NCBI GenBank assembly: GCA_002005505.1
Contig: KV908599.1
Location: 23,576-87,575 of the forward strand
Direction of reading: 5' to 3'
DNA from: Botryococcus braunii
Taxonomy: Eukaryota > Chlorophyta > Trebouxiophyceae
DNA length: 64,000 nucleotides
Translations under genes and position numbers: made by a program
The notes under the pieces: model-generated
The model's input: only the letters and a program-made list of their open reading frames with translations
The model's database searches: none
What the model was told of the DNA's origin: nothing
In this document: positions 33,064-44,850 of the stretch, piece by piece
How positions within the stretch are numbered: position 1 is the first letter of the stretch
How the letters are laid out: each line of letters opens with the position of its first letter

Positions 33064-33074
33064 CGCCGATACCA
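33064..33074 (-). other. G2 primer-binding site
   Basis: Complement reads TGGTATCGGCG, one base inside the 5' LTR edge. It has the same core as G1, G3, G4 and W. Confidence 0.75.
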
Positions 33075-33075
33075 A

Positions 33076-33524
33076 TTTAACGAAGTGAGACGTGTAACTA
33101 AGATTTATAACAGCTAAGCAAGGGTTTCAGGCAAGGGTGACACCGAAGGTAGAAATCGAAGTTCCAATCCGTTACAAGTTCGCAGCCCTCCTCACGCAGG
33201 TCGTCCGAGTCTCCAAAGAACAATATATAATGAACAATGTAGATAATGCTAGATGTCTCACTCGTAGCAGCAAACCCAAAGACAATGATAACCACCCGAG
33301 TTCCTAGTCCACCTATGCGCGGATCCGGCTACGTCGTCCCTCTACGAGATGCTCTCGCGAGCATAGCGATATGGATGACGAGAGGAGACCCACTAGGATA
33401 TTACAGTCATTTTCCTACACACAAGGACAACGAGATCTATTCGTATCCCAAAGGGCACGAAGAAACATGAACTACGCGCACATCCTACGTGAGACGCGTC
33501 GCGCTGACGCGGCACCTCACTACA
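33076..33524 (-). repeat. 5' LTR of G2
   Basis: 449 bp, one difference from 20058-20506, followed on the plus strand by TTAGG. Confidence 0.93.
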
Positions 33525-33796
33525 TTAGGTCCAGTTACCCTGCACTGCAGTGTAACCTTCGCTTGAGGTGGCTTTCCAGCAGAGGCATAAGGCATATTGT
33601 TTAGAGCAGCAAGCCATACACAGCTAACTGCCACATGGTGTATCTCATGGGTAAGATACCAAAGCAAGTCATGCAGACACGGAACTACAATTTGCAGCTA
33701 CACTGCCACAGCAAGTGCATCACAAAATGGAGCCGTGGGTCAAGGAAACATAACCCATGCAAAACATATAAATAAGAGACATGCATGCAACCCAAT

Positions 33797-36700
33797 TCAT
33801 GATCCCTCTTCCTCCAAGACCCTTCCACCCTCCCTCCCTCCAAGATCCAAGCTGGCTGGCGAAGTCCAAGGGTCATCAGCCGCAAATGGCTGGAAAAGTC
33901 TCAAGGCCGCAAGTGGCTCAACAAGGGATGCCCGCAAGTGGGACTTAAGAAAGGACTGGGGCAGCTGCCACGTCGTCTGCCAAGTGGCGAACATGGGCAA
34001 GGGGCTCCTAAGTGTTCTCAGTCTCATCATACCCATCCATTTGACGACGTACCGCCAAGACTTTCCAACTCTCTTCTTAGCAATGATGGCCTCAACTTCA
34101 TAGACGCCGCCACGCTTATCTGCATACAAAGGAGGAGGTGAAGTAACGGTCACTGGTGAAGATGAAAACACATAAGGCTTCAGCTGGGAAACATGAAACA
34201 CAGGATGGATGTTCACAGTCTCAGGCAAGATAAGTCTAAAAGCACGAGTACCAACTGCTGCAGCAATAGTAAAGGGCCCAAAATACTTAGCTGATAGTTT
34301 TGACGAGAGCCTAGGTGAAAGCTGGTTTTCCTTGCAGCCAACAACACCTGGTCCCCCACCTTGAAAGGGTGGTCTCGTCTCTTTCTATCTGCATAAGACT
34401 TCTGCCGTTGCTGTGCAGCGGCAAGATTAGACTTGGCACTTTTTAAGGCAGTCTGCAGCCCATCAACCCATTCAGAAACAGAAGGATTTGCAGAACGTGA
34501 AGGAACAGCAGAAGACAAGGGAGTAAGGGGATGGCGCCCGTGATTCAGGAAGAAGGGTGTCTGCAGTGTGGAAGCCTGGAGAGAGTTATTGTAAGCAAAC
34601 TCCACCATGCTTAAATACTTTCACCAGTCGTCCTGTCTCGGCCCCACAAACCCTCTTAACATGTCTTCCATGGTCCGATTCATCCTCTCTGTCTGCCCGT
34701 CTGTCTCAGGGTGGTAAGCAGTAGACATAGCAATCTCAGTACCCAATAACTTCACAAAGGCCTTCCAGAATTGACCAGTAAATCTAGGATCTCTATCACT
34801 AACAATGGATGTAGGCATATCAAACCTAACAAAGACCTTGTCAATAAACGGTTGTGCAAGTTGAGGTGCAGTGATGGTTTTCATGCATGCAGCTAAGACA
34901 CACAACTTAGAAAACCTATCAACAAATACCACAATAGAATCAAAACCACAGCAGACAGGTAAATCAGTCACTAAATCAAGGGAAATGCTCTGCCAAGGTC
35001 CATCCGGAATAGGCAGTGGCTGAACCAAACCATAAGGTACGGCTCCAGTCCCTTTAGTGCGCTGGTAGGTGTCACAAGACCTGCAAAAGTCCCTGACTGA
35101 TGAGCTGAGACGTGGCCACCAAAACTCCCTGCACACTAGCTCATACATCTTGTTAATACCTAGATGTCCAGAAAAGGGTGTGGCATGGCACTCTCTCAGC
35201 ACCTTCTCTCTCAATGCATCAGGTACATAGACCTTCCCTGATTGCACAGAATAAGGTACAGAGTCTCTAAATACCAAAACACCTTCATCCACAAGTTTAG
35301 CAACTGTGGGATCAGAAACACAAAGCAAGGCAATCTCTTGTAGGAGAGAAGAGACAGAAACAGAGGAGACATGCATCACTGCAAGGTCAACACGCCTAGA
35401 CAAAGCATCTGCAACCACATTATCAGTGCCCTTAACATACTTTATATCAGGCATAAACCTCATAATCTCAGTGAGCCATCGTTCCTGCCTACTAGTCCTA
35501 ACAGGAGCAGTCAACAAATACTTTAAAGCCTGCTGGTCAGTGTGAACTGTAAATTTAGCACCCAACAGCAAATGTTTCCATTTAAGCAAAGCATGAACAA
35601 GAGCCAATAATTCTCTGTCATAAGGGGCTAATTTCCTCTCAGGGGGCTGGAGTTTCCTGGACTCAAAAGCGAGAGGCTGCAGACCCTGTCCTTGATCCTG
35701 CTGCAAAACAGCACCCACAGCAAAGCCTGAGGCATCTACATGTATCACAAACGGTTTGTCTAAGTCTGGCATTAACAAACATGGAGGAGAGGACACAAGA
35801 TCCTTCAATGCAATGAAGGCTTGGGCTAGAGGTCCCTCCCAAGCCCAGGGCACATCCTTCTTCAATAGCTCAGTAAGGGGAAATGCAACATCTGCAAAAT
35901 GATCCATAAATGTGTCATAGTATTGAGTCAAGCCTAAGAAACCTCTCAACTGTGACACATTCAAGGGAGTGGGCCAGTCCCGGATGGCTGCAACCTTCCT
36001 CGGATCCACCATAATCCCTTGGGGTGTCAACAAGTGTCCCAAGTATTCCACCTGCTTAGAAACAAACTCACATTTAGATCTTTTACAATAGAATGTATGT
36101 TCCCTAAGCACTGACTGGATAATACGTAAGTGCTCCATGTGTTCTTCAACAGACTTGGAATATATCAGGATGTCATCCAGGTAAACCAACACAGACCTAT
36201 CCAAAAAGGGAGCCATGATAGTATTCATAACAGGTTGAAAAGTGGCAGGAGCATTAATTAACCCAAAAGGCATAACAGTGAACTCATAATGACCATAACG
36301 GGTTTTAAAAGCAGTCTTTTCTATGCTGTCCTCATGCATACGAATCTGGTGGTAGACAGAGGCAAGGTCAAGCTTAGAAAACACACAACTTCCATGCAAC
36401 TGCTCAAACATTTCATCAATCCTAGGTAAAGGGTGTTGATTTCTCACTGTAACCCTGTTCAAGGCTCTATAGTCAATACACAAACGCCAACCACCATCCT
36501 TCTTCGGGAAGAACAGGATAGGTGCACCAAAAGGGGAAGTCGATGGGCGGATGAAGCCCCTCTCTAGGAGCTCCTGCAACTGTGCACGAAGCTCAGCAAG
36601 CTGGGCTCCGGACAGTGGATAAATGCGGGAGGCTGGAGGAACTGCGCCCGGCTCCAATCTAATATAGTGGTCTCCAGCACGAGAGGGAGGCAGGCCCTGA

Positions 36701-36863
36701 GGCAGTCCTTAAAGGGCATCTTTAAATTCCTGCAGAAGCTGCTCCAACTCTGGCACATTATATGTATTAGTATGTAAGGAGGGTCACTGCATTAAGCTGA
36801 ATCAAATACATTGGATCACCCAACTGGACCAGCTCTTCCACTTCTATGGAGGAGATCACCTAC
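33797..36863 (-). pseudogene. pol: W Pol, C-terminal part: reverse transcriptase to chromodomain
   Basis: Minus-strand frame 36657-34621 carries reverse transcriptase (RLCIDYRALNR; YLDDILIYS; SVYHQI where most relatives have SGYHQI), RNase H (VIHVDASGFAVGAVL) and integrase (zinc region ending CRSCDTYQR; SLDLVTDLP; SDRDPRF; HPETDGQTER). It stops at TGA 34621-34623 just after DDW. Integrase resumes at 34608-34213 (VEFAYNNSLQ). A frameshift leads to 34228-33797, with the start of a chromodomain (YEVEAIIAKKRVGKSW) that soon shifts frame again. It was separated from its protease by G3. Non-functional. Confidence 0.88.
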
Positions 36864-37352
36864 TGTAGTGAGGTGACGCGTGCGGTGCCGCGTCTGCGTA
36901 CCTCATGCGGCTCGCCTTTCGAATTATGTGCAGGTCTTTCGAATTACGTGCACGCCTGCATGTGTGTGCATGTGTCTTCACGCACGTCGTACTACAAGAA
37001 GCTTCACAATATAGGATGTTCATGAAATGTCCAAAAGGATGCCCTCTCGTCATCCTTCTCGTGGTGCTCGCGAGAGCATCACATAGAAGGGCGATGTAGC
37101 CGGGTTCACCACAAGTTGGACTCACACTTCGAGAGACACACTTATCTTTGGGGCCTGGATATATCTGTTGCATATTATATTGTATTGGCGTTGGCCATAT
37201 TGTTTATTGGAGACTCGGAATCGCCTGCGTGAGGAGGAGCTGCGTATTGTAAGAGGAATCGGCGTCACGTTTACTGTCTCGCGGTGTCACCCCTTCCTTA
37301 AACCCTAGCATCTCTTATTATTAAACTTGCATACACGTCTCCCTTTGTTTCA
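36864..37352 (+). repeat. 5' LTR of G3
   Basis: 489 bp, starts TGTAGTGAGG, ends TTGTTTCA. Confidence 0.93.
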
Positions 37353-37416
37353 TTGGTATCGGCGAGGCGGTTAGAGCCTCGGTTCGAAGGGTGACGTAAG
37401 GAAGGTTGCCATCGGA

Positions 37417-38631
37417 TTGTCCCTTGCGAGTATGGCGTCCGTCAGGAAAGGAAGCAAGTACGCTGGTATCCCTTTGTTGGAAAAGGAATTGTTGGAAGGG
37501 CTTGAAAAGGAGGGTGTCGAAGTGGACGATCTCATGCAAGAGGAGTTTGAAACGGAACCAGCTCCACCGCCTAAACCCACACCCAAATGGAAAACCAAGC
37601 TTGCACCAATGAAGAAACCCTTGAAGAAAGACAGAACCCAAATTTTGATTACTAAGCTACTCAAAAGGATCGAGGCCTTGGAGGGTCAACGAGCTTCCAA
37701 GCGGACGCCATCCTCAAATCACGTAGTGCGTGTGCCTACACCCGCAATGTTCACGGGCAAACGGGGGAGTTTCCAGTTCTTTGCTAGCAAAGTAGAATCT
37801 TATGCTGACATCTCGAATGTGGCACGTGACAAGTGGGTGGCAGTCGCACTCCAGTGCATGGAGGAGCGACCTACAAAGGTGTGGGGAACTCACTTAAAAA
37901 GGAAGGAACGGGAAGGGGATCGAATGGAAGCAACTTGGGAGGAGTTCAAGACTTTTATGGGGAACCGCTATGACTCAACCGACCTTGTTATGGCCGCACG
38001 CCAAAAGCTTGATCATGTCTATCAAGGCCATGAAAGTGTTGAAAAATATATCGAAAGGTTCATAACGCTCTTGAGTGACGTTGAAACTGAGTATGAGATA
38101 TGTGAAAATGATAAAATATACATGTTTCTCAAAGGCTTGAATGCTCATATTAGAGTTGCTTGCACGATAAACCCACAAACTGGTGTTAGATTCTCAGACC
38201 TCGACGTATTGTGCACTTATGTGGTGCAATATGAAAGTAACTTAAAGTCAGGGGGGATGCTGAGGGGACAGGAAGGAAGGAAGGTTCTCAACGCTGTGAA
38301 GAGGACTCCCATAAGCACGCCGGCACACTTTCCGGGATTCACCCAGGGGCCTGTGCTTGGAGCCGTCGGCCACAGCGTTGGTGGGAAGTTAGATTCTCGG
38401 ACTAGCGTCCCCTCCGAGCGCCAGTGTTACTTCTGCAAAAACTTTGGTCACGAACAATGGCAATGTCAGGACAAGCGGGACTACTTGCAAAGGAAGAGCA
38501 GGCGCGACAGTCAATTGCCCCCACCTCCTCCTTTTCCCTCTAATCAAGCTCGAGGTGGGCAGTGGAAGGGCCGTGGTGGCCGGGGAGGACATTGGAAGGG
38601 AAAAGGGCCGGGGCATAATCCTCAAAAGTAA
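37417..38631 (+). CDS. gag: G3 Gag
   Basis: 404 residues from the first ATG; MASVRKGSK at 37432 is an alternative start. Features: a Pro/Lys-rich segment (about 50-75), the Gag core (FTGKRGSFQFFASKVESY, EATWEEFKTFMGNRYDS, VEKYIERFITLLSDVE), one CCHC knuckle (CYFCKNFGHEQWQC) and a Pro- then Gly/Arg-rich tail. It ends at 38631. The pol frame opens just after a TAA at 38616-38618, so the frames overlap by only about 13 bases, and the first pol ATG is at 38643. Pol is expressed either by frameshifting in this short window or by reinitiation. Confidence 0.92.
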   Translation: MSLASMASVRKGSKYAGIPLLEKELLEGLEKEGVEVDDLMQEEFETEPAPPPKPTPKWKTKLAPMKKPLKKDRTQILITKLLKRIEALEGQRASKRTPSSNHVVRVPTPAMFTGKRGSFQFFASKVESYADISNVARDKWVAVALQCMEERPTKVWGTHLKRKEREGDRMEATWEEFKTFMGNRYDSTDLVMAARQKLDHVYQGHESVEKYIERFITLLSDVETEYEICENDKIYMFLKGLNAHIRVACTINPQTGVRFSDLDVLCTYVVQYESNLKSGGMLRGQEGRKVLNAVKRTPISTPAHFPGFTQGPVLGAVGHSVGGKLDSRTSVPSERQCYFCKNFGHEQWQCQDKRDYLQRKSRRDSQLPPPPPFPSNQARGGQWKGRGGRGGHWKGKGPGHNPQK

Positions 38632-38642
38632 ATTCTGTAGCC

Positions 38643-41600
38643 ATGGATGCCACTTGCTTGCATGAATTGCACTCTCTTGTGGCCTCCAAATTGGGAAAGG
38701 AAGGGGTGAACCTTGTGGTGCCAAATGTTAGGAAGGCTGAATCTGAGATTTCCAAGTTTTTAGGGGAACAAAGGTGCAACCCGTCCCTCACTTGTTGTTT
38801 CATTGTGGGAAGGAAAGCTTGGAAAAGTAAGAGTCTCTATGCTCACCGTATGCAAGGAAGGATTGTGGAAGTGTGTTCAGGAAGGAAGGGACAGGCGGTA
38901 GACATGAATGGTCAAACTAGTGTATACCCATTCTCTTTTATATGTTGTGTGGTTCCCCCAAGACCCACACTCACCATGGGAAGTGTTACTACTGACTCTC
39001 CGCTCGCTATGACCTTTCCTGCGAATGTTAAGGGGAAAATCCTTTCAGTGTTGTTTGACAGTGGGGCGTCTCATTCCTTTATTAAAAGTGATACTTTGCA
39101 AGGACTTGGGGTGCGCTATAAACCCTCGAGTATCTCAGTGACTCTTGCGGATGGAAGTGTGTCTGATACGAAAGGAACGGTCGATGTGTCATTTACGCTT
39201 ACGCCCGGTGTAAGCTCCCGTCATAACTTCATTGTAAGCCCTGCCATGATTGATGGGGTAGACATGATTTTGGGGCAGGATTGGATGGAAGCAAGGGGAG
39301 CCTCCATTGATTTTCGTGTGAAAGCTGCTCACTTTAGACATCATGGGAAGTGGGTTACCTTAACACGAGCAGATTCACCCTTGCCGGTTGGGCCAAAACT
39401 TGTTTGGGGTCTTCAAGCAAAAGAAAGGAAGGAGGGAAGGAAGGACAGGAATGGAAGGGGATGGAAGGGGCAAGATGTATGGAAAGTTTGCTTGTATACT
39501 GTGCTTGTGAATGACCAGGCTGAGTTGGTGGACATCACCGGGGAGGACGCCTCAAGTGGGGTCGACCTGGCGGATACCGACCAATCTGTGGACGATACGC
39601 CCGTCGTCACAAAACCCACCAGTGGTACCGGTATGACTTTCACTCAACAAATAAATGATATGTTGGAAGGAAAACCGCAGGCATTGAAGGAGTTGTTACG
39701 TGCTAATGAGGATTTGTTTGCCAAGCAACTCCCGGGGCTACCTCCGGAAAGGGAAGTATTTCACACAATAAATTTGGAGGAAGGACATCGGCCTCCCAAT
39801 AGGCCCGCGTACCGGCTAGCTCCAAGTGAGCTTGCGGAGTGCGAGAAAACAGTGGATGAGTTGTTGAAATTGGGATTGATCAGGCCAAGTTGCTCCCCTT
39901 TTGCTTCACCTGTTTTGTTTGTTAGGAAGAAGGATGGAAGTTTACGGATGGTTATAGATTACCGTCCCCTCAACAAAATCACCATCTCTGATAGATACCC
40001 TCTACCCAGAATTGATGACCTGTTAGATAAACTTAAGGGAGCAAAAGTGTTTTCAAGCTTGGACTTACTGTCTGGATACCATCAGGTCAGGCTTCGGAAG
40101 GAGGATGTGCCAAAGACTGCCTTTCGGACCCCTTTTGGTTTGTACGAATTCCTTGTTCTCCCCTTTGGTCTGACAAATGCCCCTGCCACATTTCAGAGGT
40201 TGATGAATGAAGTCTTTCATGACTTTATAAGGGAAGGATTTGTGGTGGTGTATTTAGATGATGTGCTCATTTACAGCAAAACGGAAGATGAACACTTGGG
40301 GCAGTTGGAGAGAGTTTTCACCCGTCTGCGTGAACATCAACTATTGGCAAAACTTGTTAAATGTTCTTTCTTTGAGAACCAATTGAAGTACTTGGGACAC
40401 ATTATTGGTGCAAATGGATTGGAAGTGGATATGGATAAAGCCAAGGTGGTGCAAGAGTGGCCTTCACCCACAAACGTAACGGAAGTTGGAAGGTTTTTGG
40501 GGTTGTCTAACTATTTTCGCAAATTCATCCAAAACTATAGTATCCTAGCAACCCCATTGACCGCTCTCTCTGGAGCAAAGGCACCTTGCAAGTGGGGACA
40601 GGAGCAACAGGAAGCATTCACCAAAATCAAGGAAGCATTGGTAAGAGCCCCTATCCTGACACTCCCGGATGTACGTCGGCCATTCAAGGTGGTGTGCGAC
40701 GCATGCGATTACGGCGTGGGAGCTGTGTTGTTTCAAGATGGGAAGGTTTGTGCTGATTTTAGCAAGAAGTTGGGAGCAAGCGAGAGGAACTACAGTGCCA
40801 CGGAACGGGAATTATTGGCTGTGGTGTATGCTCTCACGGAATGGAGATGTTATCTTTTGGGGAAGCCAGTGACAGTGGTAACGGATCACAAGTGTAATAC
40901 CTTCTTGGGTCAACAGGTTGGGCTTAGTCCTCGGAGGGCTCGGTGGGCCGAGCGCCTGCAGGAGTTTGAGATTGAATGGGTATGGGAACCGGGAAAGACC
41001 AACATTGCGGACCCGCTCTCCAGGTGTTTCACTCAACATGGTCACCCTGGATCTGGGGGGAGGGACAATGGAGTAGTGGCCGGGGTTGCCCTCCGGCGCA
41101 AGCGTACGCGCCCCTCTCCGGACTGCCTCACCCCCTCCAGATTGGATGCAGCTCGGTCCCGCAAGGTTCGGAAAGTCACGGAGCCCGCTCAGGAGGTCCA
41201 AGACCCCCTCGACACGATGGAGCAAATTGGGTTGGCCAGCCCAAGTGAGCTCACCCCCGATACCGATGGGTACGAAACCTTACTTGGAAAACTTGGGAAG
41301 GCTTACACAGATGATCCTTGGTTGGCAGTGCGCGCGAATCGTCGGAAGGTTAGTCTTAAGGGAGGCTTTTGGGAAAGGAATGGACGGAAGTATGTTCCTG
41401 CATTGTTTGAGGAAAGGAAGAATGGGGAACTTGTTGTTGAGAATCTGCGACGTGGAATTTTAGAAGCATTGCATGACCCGCCTCATGTTGGCCACCCTGG
41501 AGTAACTCGCATGTATGAGCTTCTCACAAGGGAATGGTATTGGCCTGGAATGTATGAGGATGTCAAAGCCTATGTTGATCATTGTGACTCTTGCCAGCGG

Positions 41601-42809
41601 GTCAAGGCTCGGAATACTTTGCCTGCTGGTCTTCTTCACCCTTTACAAATACCAGTCAGGAAGTGGCAAAGTTTGTCCATGGATTTCATTACTAATTTGC
41701 CAAAGACTCCCAATGGAAATGACGCTATTTGGGTTGTCGTGGATAGGCTTAGCAAGTGTGCTCATTTTGCAGCTACAACCATGAATGCGGATGCTTATAC
41801 GGTGGCACAATTGCTAAGGACACGGGTATGGATGTATCATGGATATCCGGAGGAAATTGTTTCTGATCGGGACCCCCGCTTTGTGAGTAAGTTTATGAAG
41901 GCGTTACATGAACTTACGGGATGTCGGCCTGCCCTTTCAACTGCCTTCCATCCTCAAACAGATGGGCAAACTGAAAGGACAAACCGCATTTTGGGAGACT
42001 ATCTGAAACATTATGTTGCAGATCATGGAAGGGATTGGGATAGTTATTTGCCCGAAGCCGAATTTGCGTACAATAACTCTTGGCAAACTTCTATCAACAC
42101 AACACCCTTCAGGCTTACATATGGTCAAGATCCGAACGTCCCGTTTGCAAATGGGCACTTGGGAAAAACTGGAGTTGGGAGTGCGAATGAGTTTGTGAGG
42201 AAGATGGGTTTCGACATCCGACGGGCACAAAAGTTCTTGGCTGCAGCCCAGGACCGGCAAACTGCCTATGCAAATAGGCGTCGCAGCGATGTGTCGTTTG
42301 CGCCGGGTGACTACGTGCTTGTGGATCGGGACTTCTTTGCAGTTCACAGGAAACTTCCACAGAAGTTTGCGCCTCGGCGTGTGGGACCCTTCAAGGTTCT
42401 TAGCTCGCCTGGCCCCAACGCGTACCGCTTGGAGTTTCCAGACGGCTACGACCGGTATCATCCGACCGTGAATGTCAACTTCCTCACCCCCTACCGTACC
42501 GCTGATGTCGCACGTGTGCGTCCGCCGCCGCCGCCCCCGCACCTCGTCAACGACCATATCGAATACGAGATTGGTGGCATTGTGGACCACAAGCCACTCA
42601 TGGACGACCGCGGCCGCACTCTCTACGACCCGGATGGAACCCCGCATATGCAATACCTTGTGCGATGGAAAGGTTACACGCCCGACGACGATACGTGGGA
42701 ACCACTCACGAATTTTACGCGCTGCCGCCAACAAGTGGAGCAATACAGAGGGAGTCACGGGTTGCCTCCATTGCCTCCCAGGGGCACAATCCCTCGGATT
42801 CGCCCTTAG
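38643..42809 (+). CDS. pol: G3 Pol: protease, reverse transcriptase, RNase H, integrase, chromodomain
   Basis: 1388 residues, uninterrupted. A Cys-containing pre-protease region of about 120 residues comes first, then protease DSGAS near 139. Reverse transcriptase has RMVIDYRPLNK near 434 and YLDD near 537. RNase H has CDACDYGVGAVLF near 682. The integrase zinc region (HVGHPG...HCDSCQRV) ends near 985. The catalytic core has MDFITNLP near 1012, SDRDPRF and HPQTDGQTER. A C-terminal chromodomain spans about 1305-1366 (EYEIGGIVDHK...YLVRWKGYTPDDDTWEP), with an insertion of about 15 residues (MDDRGRTLYDPDG) after its first strand. All catalytic motifs are present, so the element may be functional. 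Confidence 0.95.
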   Translation: MDATCLHELHSLVASKLGKEGVNLVVPNVRKAESEISKFLGEQRCNPSLTCCFIVGRKAWKSKSLYAHRMQGRIVEVCSGRKGQAVDMNGQTSVYPFSFICCVVPPRPTLTMGSVTTDSPLAMTFPANVKGKILSVLFDSGASHSFIKSDTLQGLGVRYKPSSISVTLADGSVSDTKGTVDVSFTLTPGVSSRHNFIVSPAMIDGVDMILGQDWMEARGASIDFRVKAAHFRHHGKWVTLTRADSPLPVGPKLVWGLQAKERKEGRKDRNGRGWKGQDVWKVCLYTVLVNDQAELVDITGEDASSGVDLADTDQSVDDTPVVTKPTSGTGMTFTQQINDMLEGKPQALKELLRANEDLFAKQLPGLPPEREVFHTINLEEGHRPPNRPAYRLAPSELAECEKTVDELLKLGLIRPSCSPFASPVLFVRKKDGSLRMVIDYRPLNKITISDRYPLPRIDDLLDKLKGAKVFSSLDLLSGYHQVRLRKEDVPKTAFRTPFGLYEFLVLPFGLTNAPATFQRLMNEVFHDFIREGFVVVYLDDVLIYSKTEDEHLGQLERVFTRLREHQLLAKLVKCSFFENQLKYLGHIIGANGLEVDMDKAKVVQEWPSPTNVTEVGRFLGLSNYFRKFIQNYSILATPLTALSGAKAPCKWGQEQQEAFTKIKEALVRAPILTLPDVRRPFKVVCDACDYGVGAVLFQDGKVCADFSKKLGASERNYSATERELLAVVYALTEWRCYLLGKPVTVVTDHKCNTFLGQQVGLSPRRARWAERLQEFEIEWVWEPGKTNIADPLSRCFTQHGHPGSGGRDNGVVAGVALRRKRTRPSPDCLTPSRLDAARSRKVRKVTEPAQEVQDPLDTMEQIGLASPSELTPDTDGYETLLGKLGKAYTDDPWLAVRANRRKVSLKGGFWERNGRKYVPALFEERKNGELVVENLRRGILEALHDPPHVGHPGVTRMYELLTREWYWPGMYEDVKAYVDHCDSCQRVKARNTLPAGLLHPLQIPVRKWQSLSMDFITNLPKTPNGNDAIWVVVDRLSKCAHFAATTMNADAYTVAQLLRTRVWMYHGYPEEIVSDRDPRFVSKFMKALHELTGCRPALSTAFHPQTDGQTERTNRILGDYLKHYVADHGRDWDSYLPEAEFAYNNSWQTSINTTPFRLTYGQDPNVPFANGHLGKTGVGSANEFVRKMGFDIRRAQKFLAAAQDRQTAYANRRRSDVSFAPGDYVLVDRDFFAVHRKLPQKFAPRRVGPFKVLSSPGPNAYRLEFPDGYDRYHPTVNVNFLTPYRTADVARVRPPPPPPHLVNDHIEYEIGGIVDHKPLMDDRGRTLYDPDGTPHMQYLVRWKGYTPDDDTWEPLTNFTRCRQQVEQYRGSHGLPPLPPRGTIPRIRP

Positions 42810-43333
42810 GCCCCGTCGACCGGTTGGCCCTCCTTGGAGGGGTCTCTCTGTATGGCCATATGGACTGTGGATAGGCTAGGGTAAGGCTGCCTTACCCGGT
42901 AGGGTGGACCATGGGTCCCTTACCTGGATAGATCATTGTGCACATTAGGCTCGACATGGCCGCTTCACTTCATTGCCACTGGACACGGAACTTTGGACTC
43001 TGGAACTTTGGACTCGAACTTGGTTTGAACCTCACTTGAACTTTGCCTTATGGACTTGTGGACTTCTCGCCTTATAAACTTCTGGACTTTTGGCTCTACG
43101 TGGACTTAGCTGTTTCCTCCGTTTCGTCTTTTGTCATGTTTGTCATGAATGATACTTATTCTTATTTCTATATGGTGGGGACCCCGATACGCAGCGATCG
43201 GCTGGGGTCTGGCAACACGGGAGGCGGGTTGCCCGTAGGTAGTGTTCTGAGTCTCCGCATGTTGGAAGGTCTTTTGTTGTTTTGTTGCGCTCTGCCTTCT
43301 GCGCGGGGACGCACAGGAATAGGGGGGGGAGTA
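42810..43333 (+). other. G3 3' non-coding region
   Basis: No gene. Contains many degenerate (T)GGACT(T/C)-type words near 42970-43110 and ends in a G-rich polypurine tract (about 43319-43333). Confidence 0.65.
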
Positions 43334-43822
43334 TGTAGTGAGGTGACGCGTGCGGTGCCGCGTCTGCGTACCTCATGCGGCTCGCCTTTCGAATTATGTG
43401 CAGGTCTTTCGAATTACGTGCACGCCTGCATGTGTGCGCATGTGTCTTCACGCACGTCGTACTACGAGAAGCTTCACAATATAGGATGTTCATGAAATGT
43501 CCAAAAGGATGCCCTCTCGTCATCCTTCTCGTGGTGCTCGCGAGAGCATCACATAGAAGGGCGATGTAGCCGGGTTCACCACAAGTTGGACTCACACTTC
43601 GAGAGACACACTTATCTTTGGGGCCTGGATATATCTGTTGCATATTATATTGTATTGGCGTTGGCCATATTGTTTATTGGAGACTCGGAATCGCCTGCAT
43701 GAGGAGGAGCTGCGTATTGTAAGAGGAATCGGCGTCACGTTTACTGTCTCGCGGTGTCACCCCTTCCTTAAACCCTAGCATCTCTTATTATTAAACTTGC
43801 ATACACGTCTCCCTTTGTTTCA
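43334..43822 (+). repeat. 3' LTR of G3
   Basis: 489 bp, followed by CCTAC. Confidence 0.93.
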
Positions 43823-44850
43823 CCTACTCAGGTACACCTGACCTTTGGCAGCCCACAAGTACATGTGTCTTATCAAAATGAATCAATGACACTGCATTTT
43901 GCTTCCAATTTACAACCGGATTAAACACAGTCAACCAAGGTTTCCCTAAAACAAGGTCATAGTATGCCAACTCTGTGGGGAGACAGGTGACTCCAAAATC
44001 CAGAGACCCCACAGTCAGGTCAATTGCCACACTACTCTCTACTATAGAGGTCCTACCGTCAGCAACACGAATAGCAACATGTGAACTTAAAGAAGCAGTG
44101 GGAAGGGCAAGCTCCTGCACAAGTTTATTATCAATAAAGTTTGCAGAGGCCCCACCGTCTAACAAAATCCTGACAGGTCTACCAGCAAGAATTCCCTCAA
44201 ATTCAATGCACGTAGAGGAAAGATCAGGACCATTCACAGTCTGGCTAGTGTTTAACTGCACAAACGAGTCAAAAGAAGTTGCTGGCAGGGGTTTTTGCTT
44301 CACACTCAAACAACCAGTCTGCACAAAGCAACGAAACAAGGGCAAGCCTGATGAGTAGCAGTGGGGCGAGCTCTGAACGGTGGAAGTAATGCCCAAAGCA
44401 GTCAACACAGGGCCCGAAAGCAAGACATCATGAGATTGCTGCCCAGTAGCCCCTTCCAACACCTGTCTACAATCACTCGGGCCAGAAAGCACACTCAATC
44501 TGGTACCAGGGAGTAATTGGGTTACAAAATGGCTGACAGCAGACGCTCTGTCACTACTCTGACAAAAGAATACAACATGAGACGTACTTGTTGGAAAAGA
44601 GGAGGCTGCATCACTCTTACACTGAACATCAGGACTAGCTAGCTACCTGTCAGGGGGTGATGTCTGAAACTTACTACATACACCATGCCCATCCACGCAA
44701 TGGGTCATGAAACTATGGCAACAGCTAGAGAAAAAGCCATAAAGATTCCCCACGTCATGCAATACAGGGATCTCATACTGGACTGCAGAACAGGTGGAAA
44801 CCATTTAAAAGCAGGGCTCACACTGCTGAAAACCAAGAAAGAAGAAGAAC
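43823..44850 (-). pseudogene. pol: W protease region and gag-pol linker
   Basis: Minus-strand frame 44498-43824 carries an aspartic-protease fold: LLDGGASANFIDN is the active-site box (Gly where most retroelements have Ser or Thr), and DLVLGKPWLTVFNPVVNW is the typical C-terminal strand. The preceding 44499-44850 has stops. Cut at 43823 by G3; the reverse transcriptase continues from 36863 downward. Confidence 0.8.

Larger units (their letters stand above)
20058..33524 (-). mobile_element. Element G2: defective Ty3/gypsy chromovirus, interrupted by copia C
   Basis: LTRs of 449 bp at 20058-20506 and 33076-33524 differ at one position by eye. TSD is TTAGG (20053-20057, 33525-33529). Its proteins are close relatives of G3, but the LTRs are a different subfamily. 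The minus-strand LTR ends in AAA rather than CA. gag is intact; pol has a stop and two internal deletions. Near-identical LTRs with a damaged pol suggest it was already defective when it inserted. Confidence 0.92.
36864..43822 (+). mobile_element. Element G3: Ty3/gypsy chromovirus with intact gag and pol
   Basis: LTRs of 489 bp at 36864-37352 and 43334-43822 differ at three positions by eye. TSD is CCTAC (36859-36863, 43823-43827). Primer site TGGTATCGGCG is at 37354-37364, and a G-rich polypurine tract ends at 43333. gag and pol are separate frames. It inserted between the protease and reverse transcriptase regions of W in the opposite orientation. A candidate autonomous helper for G2. Confidence 0.95.
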
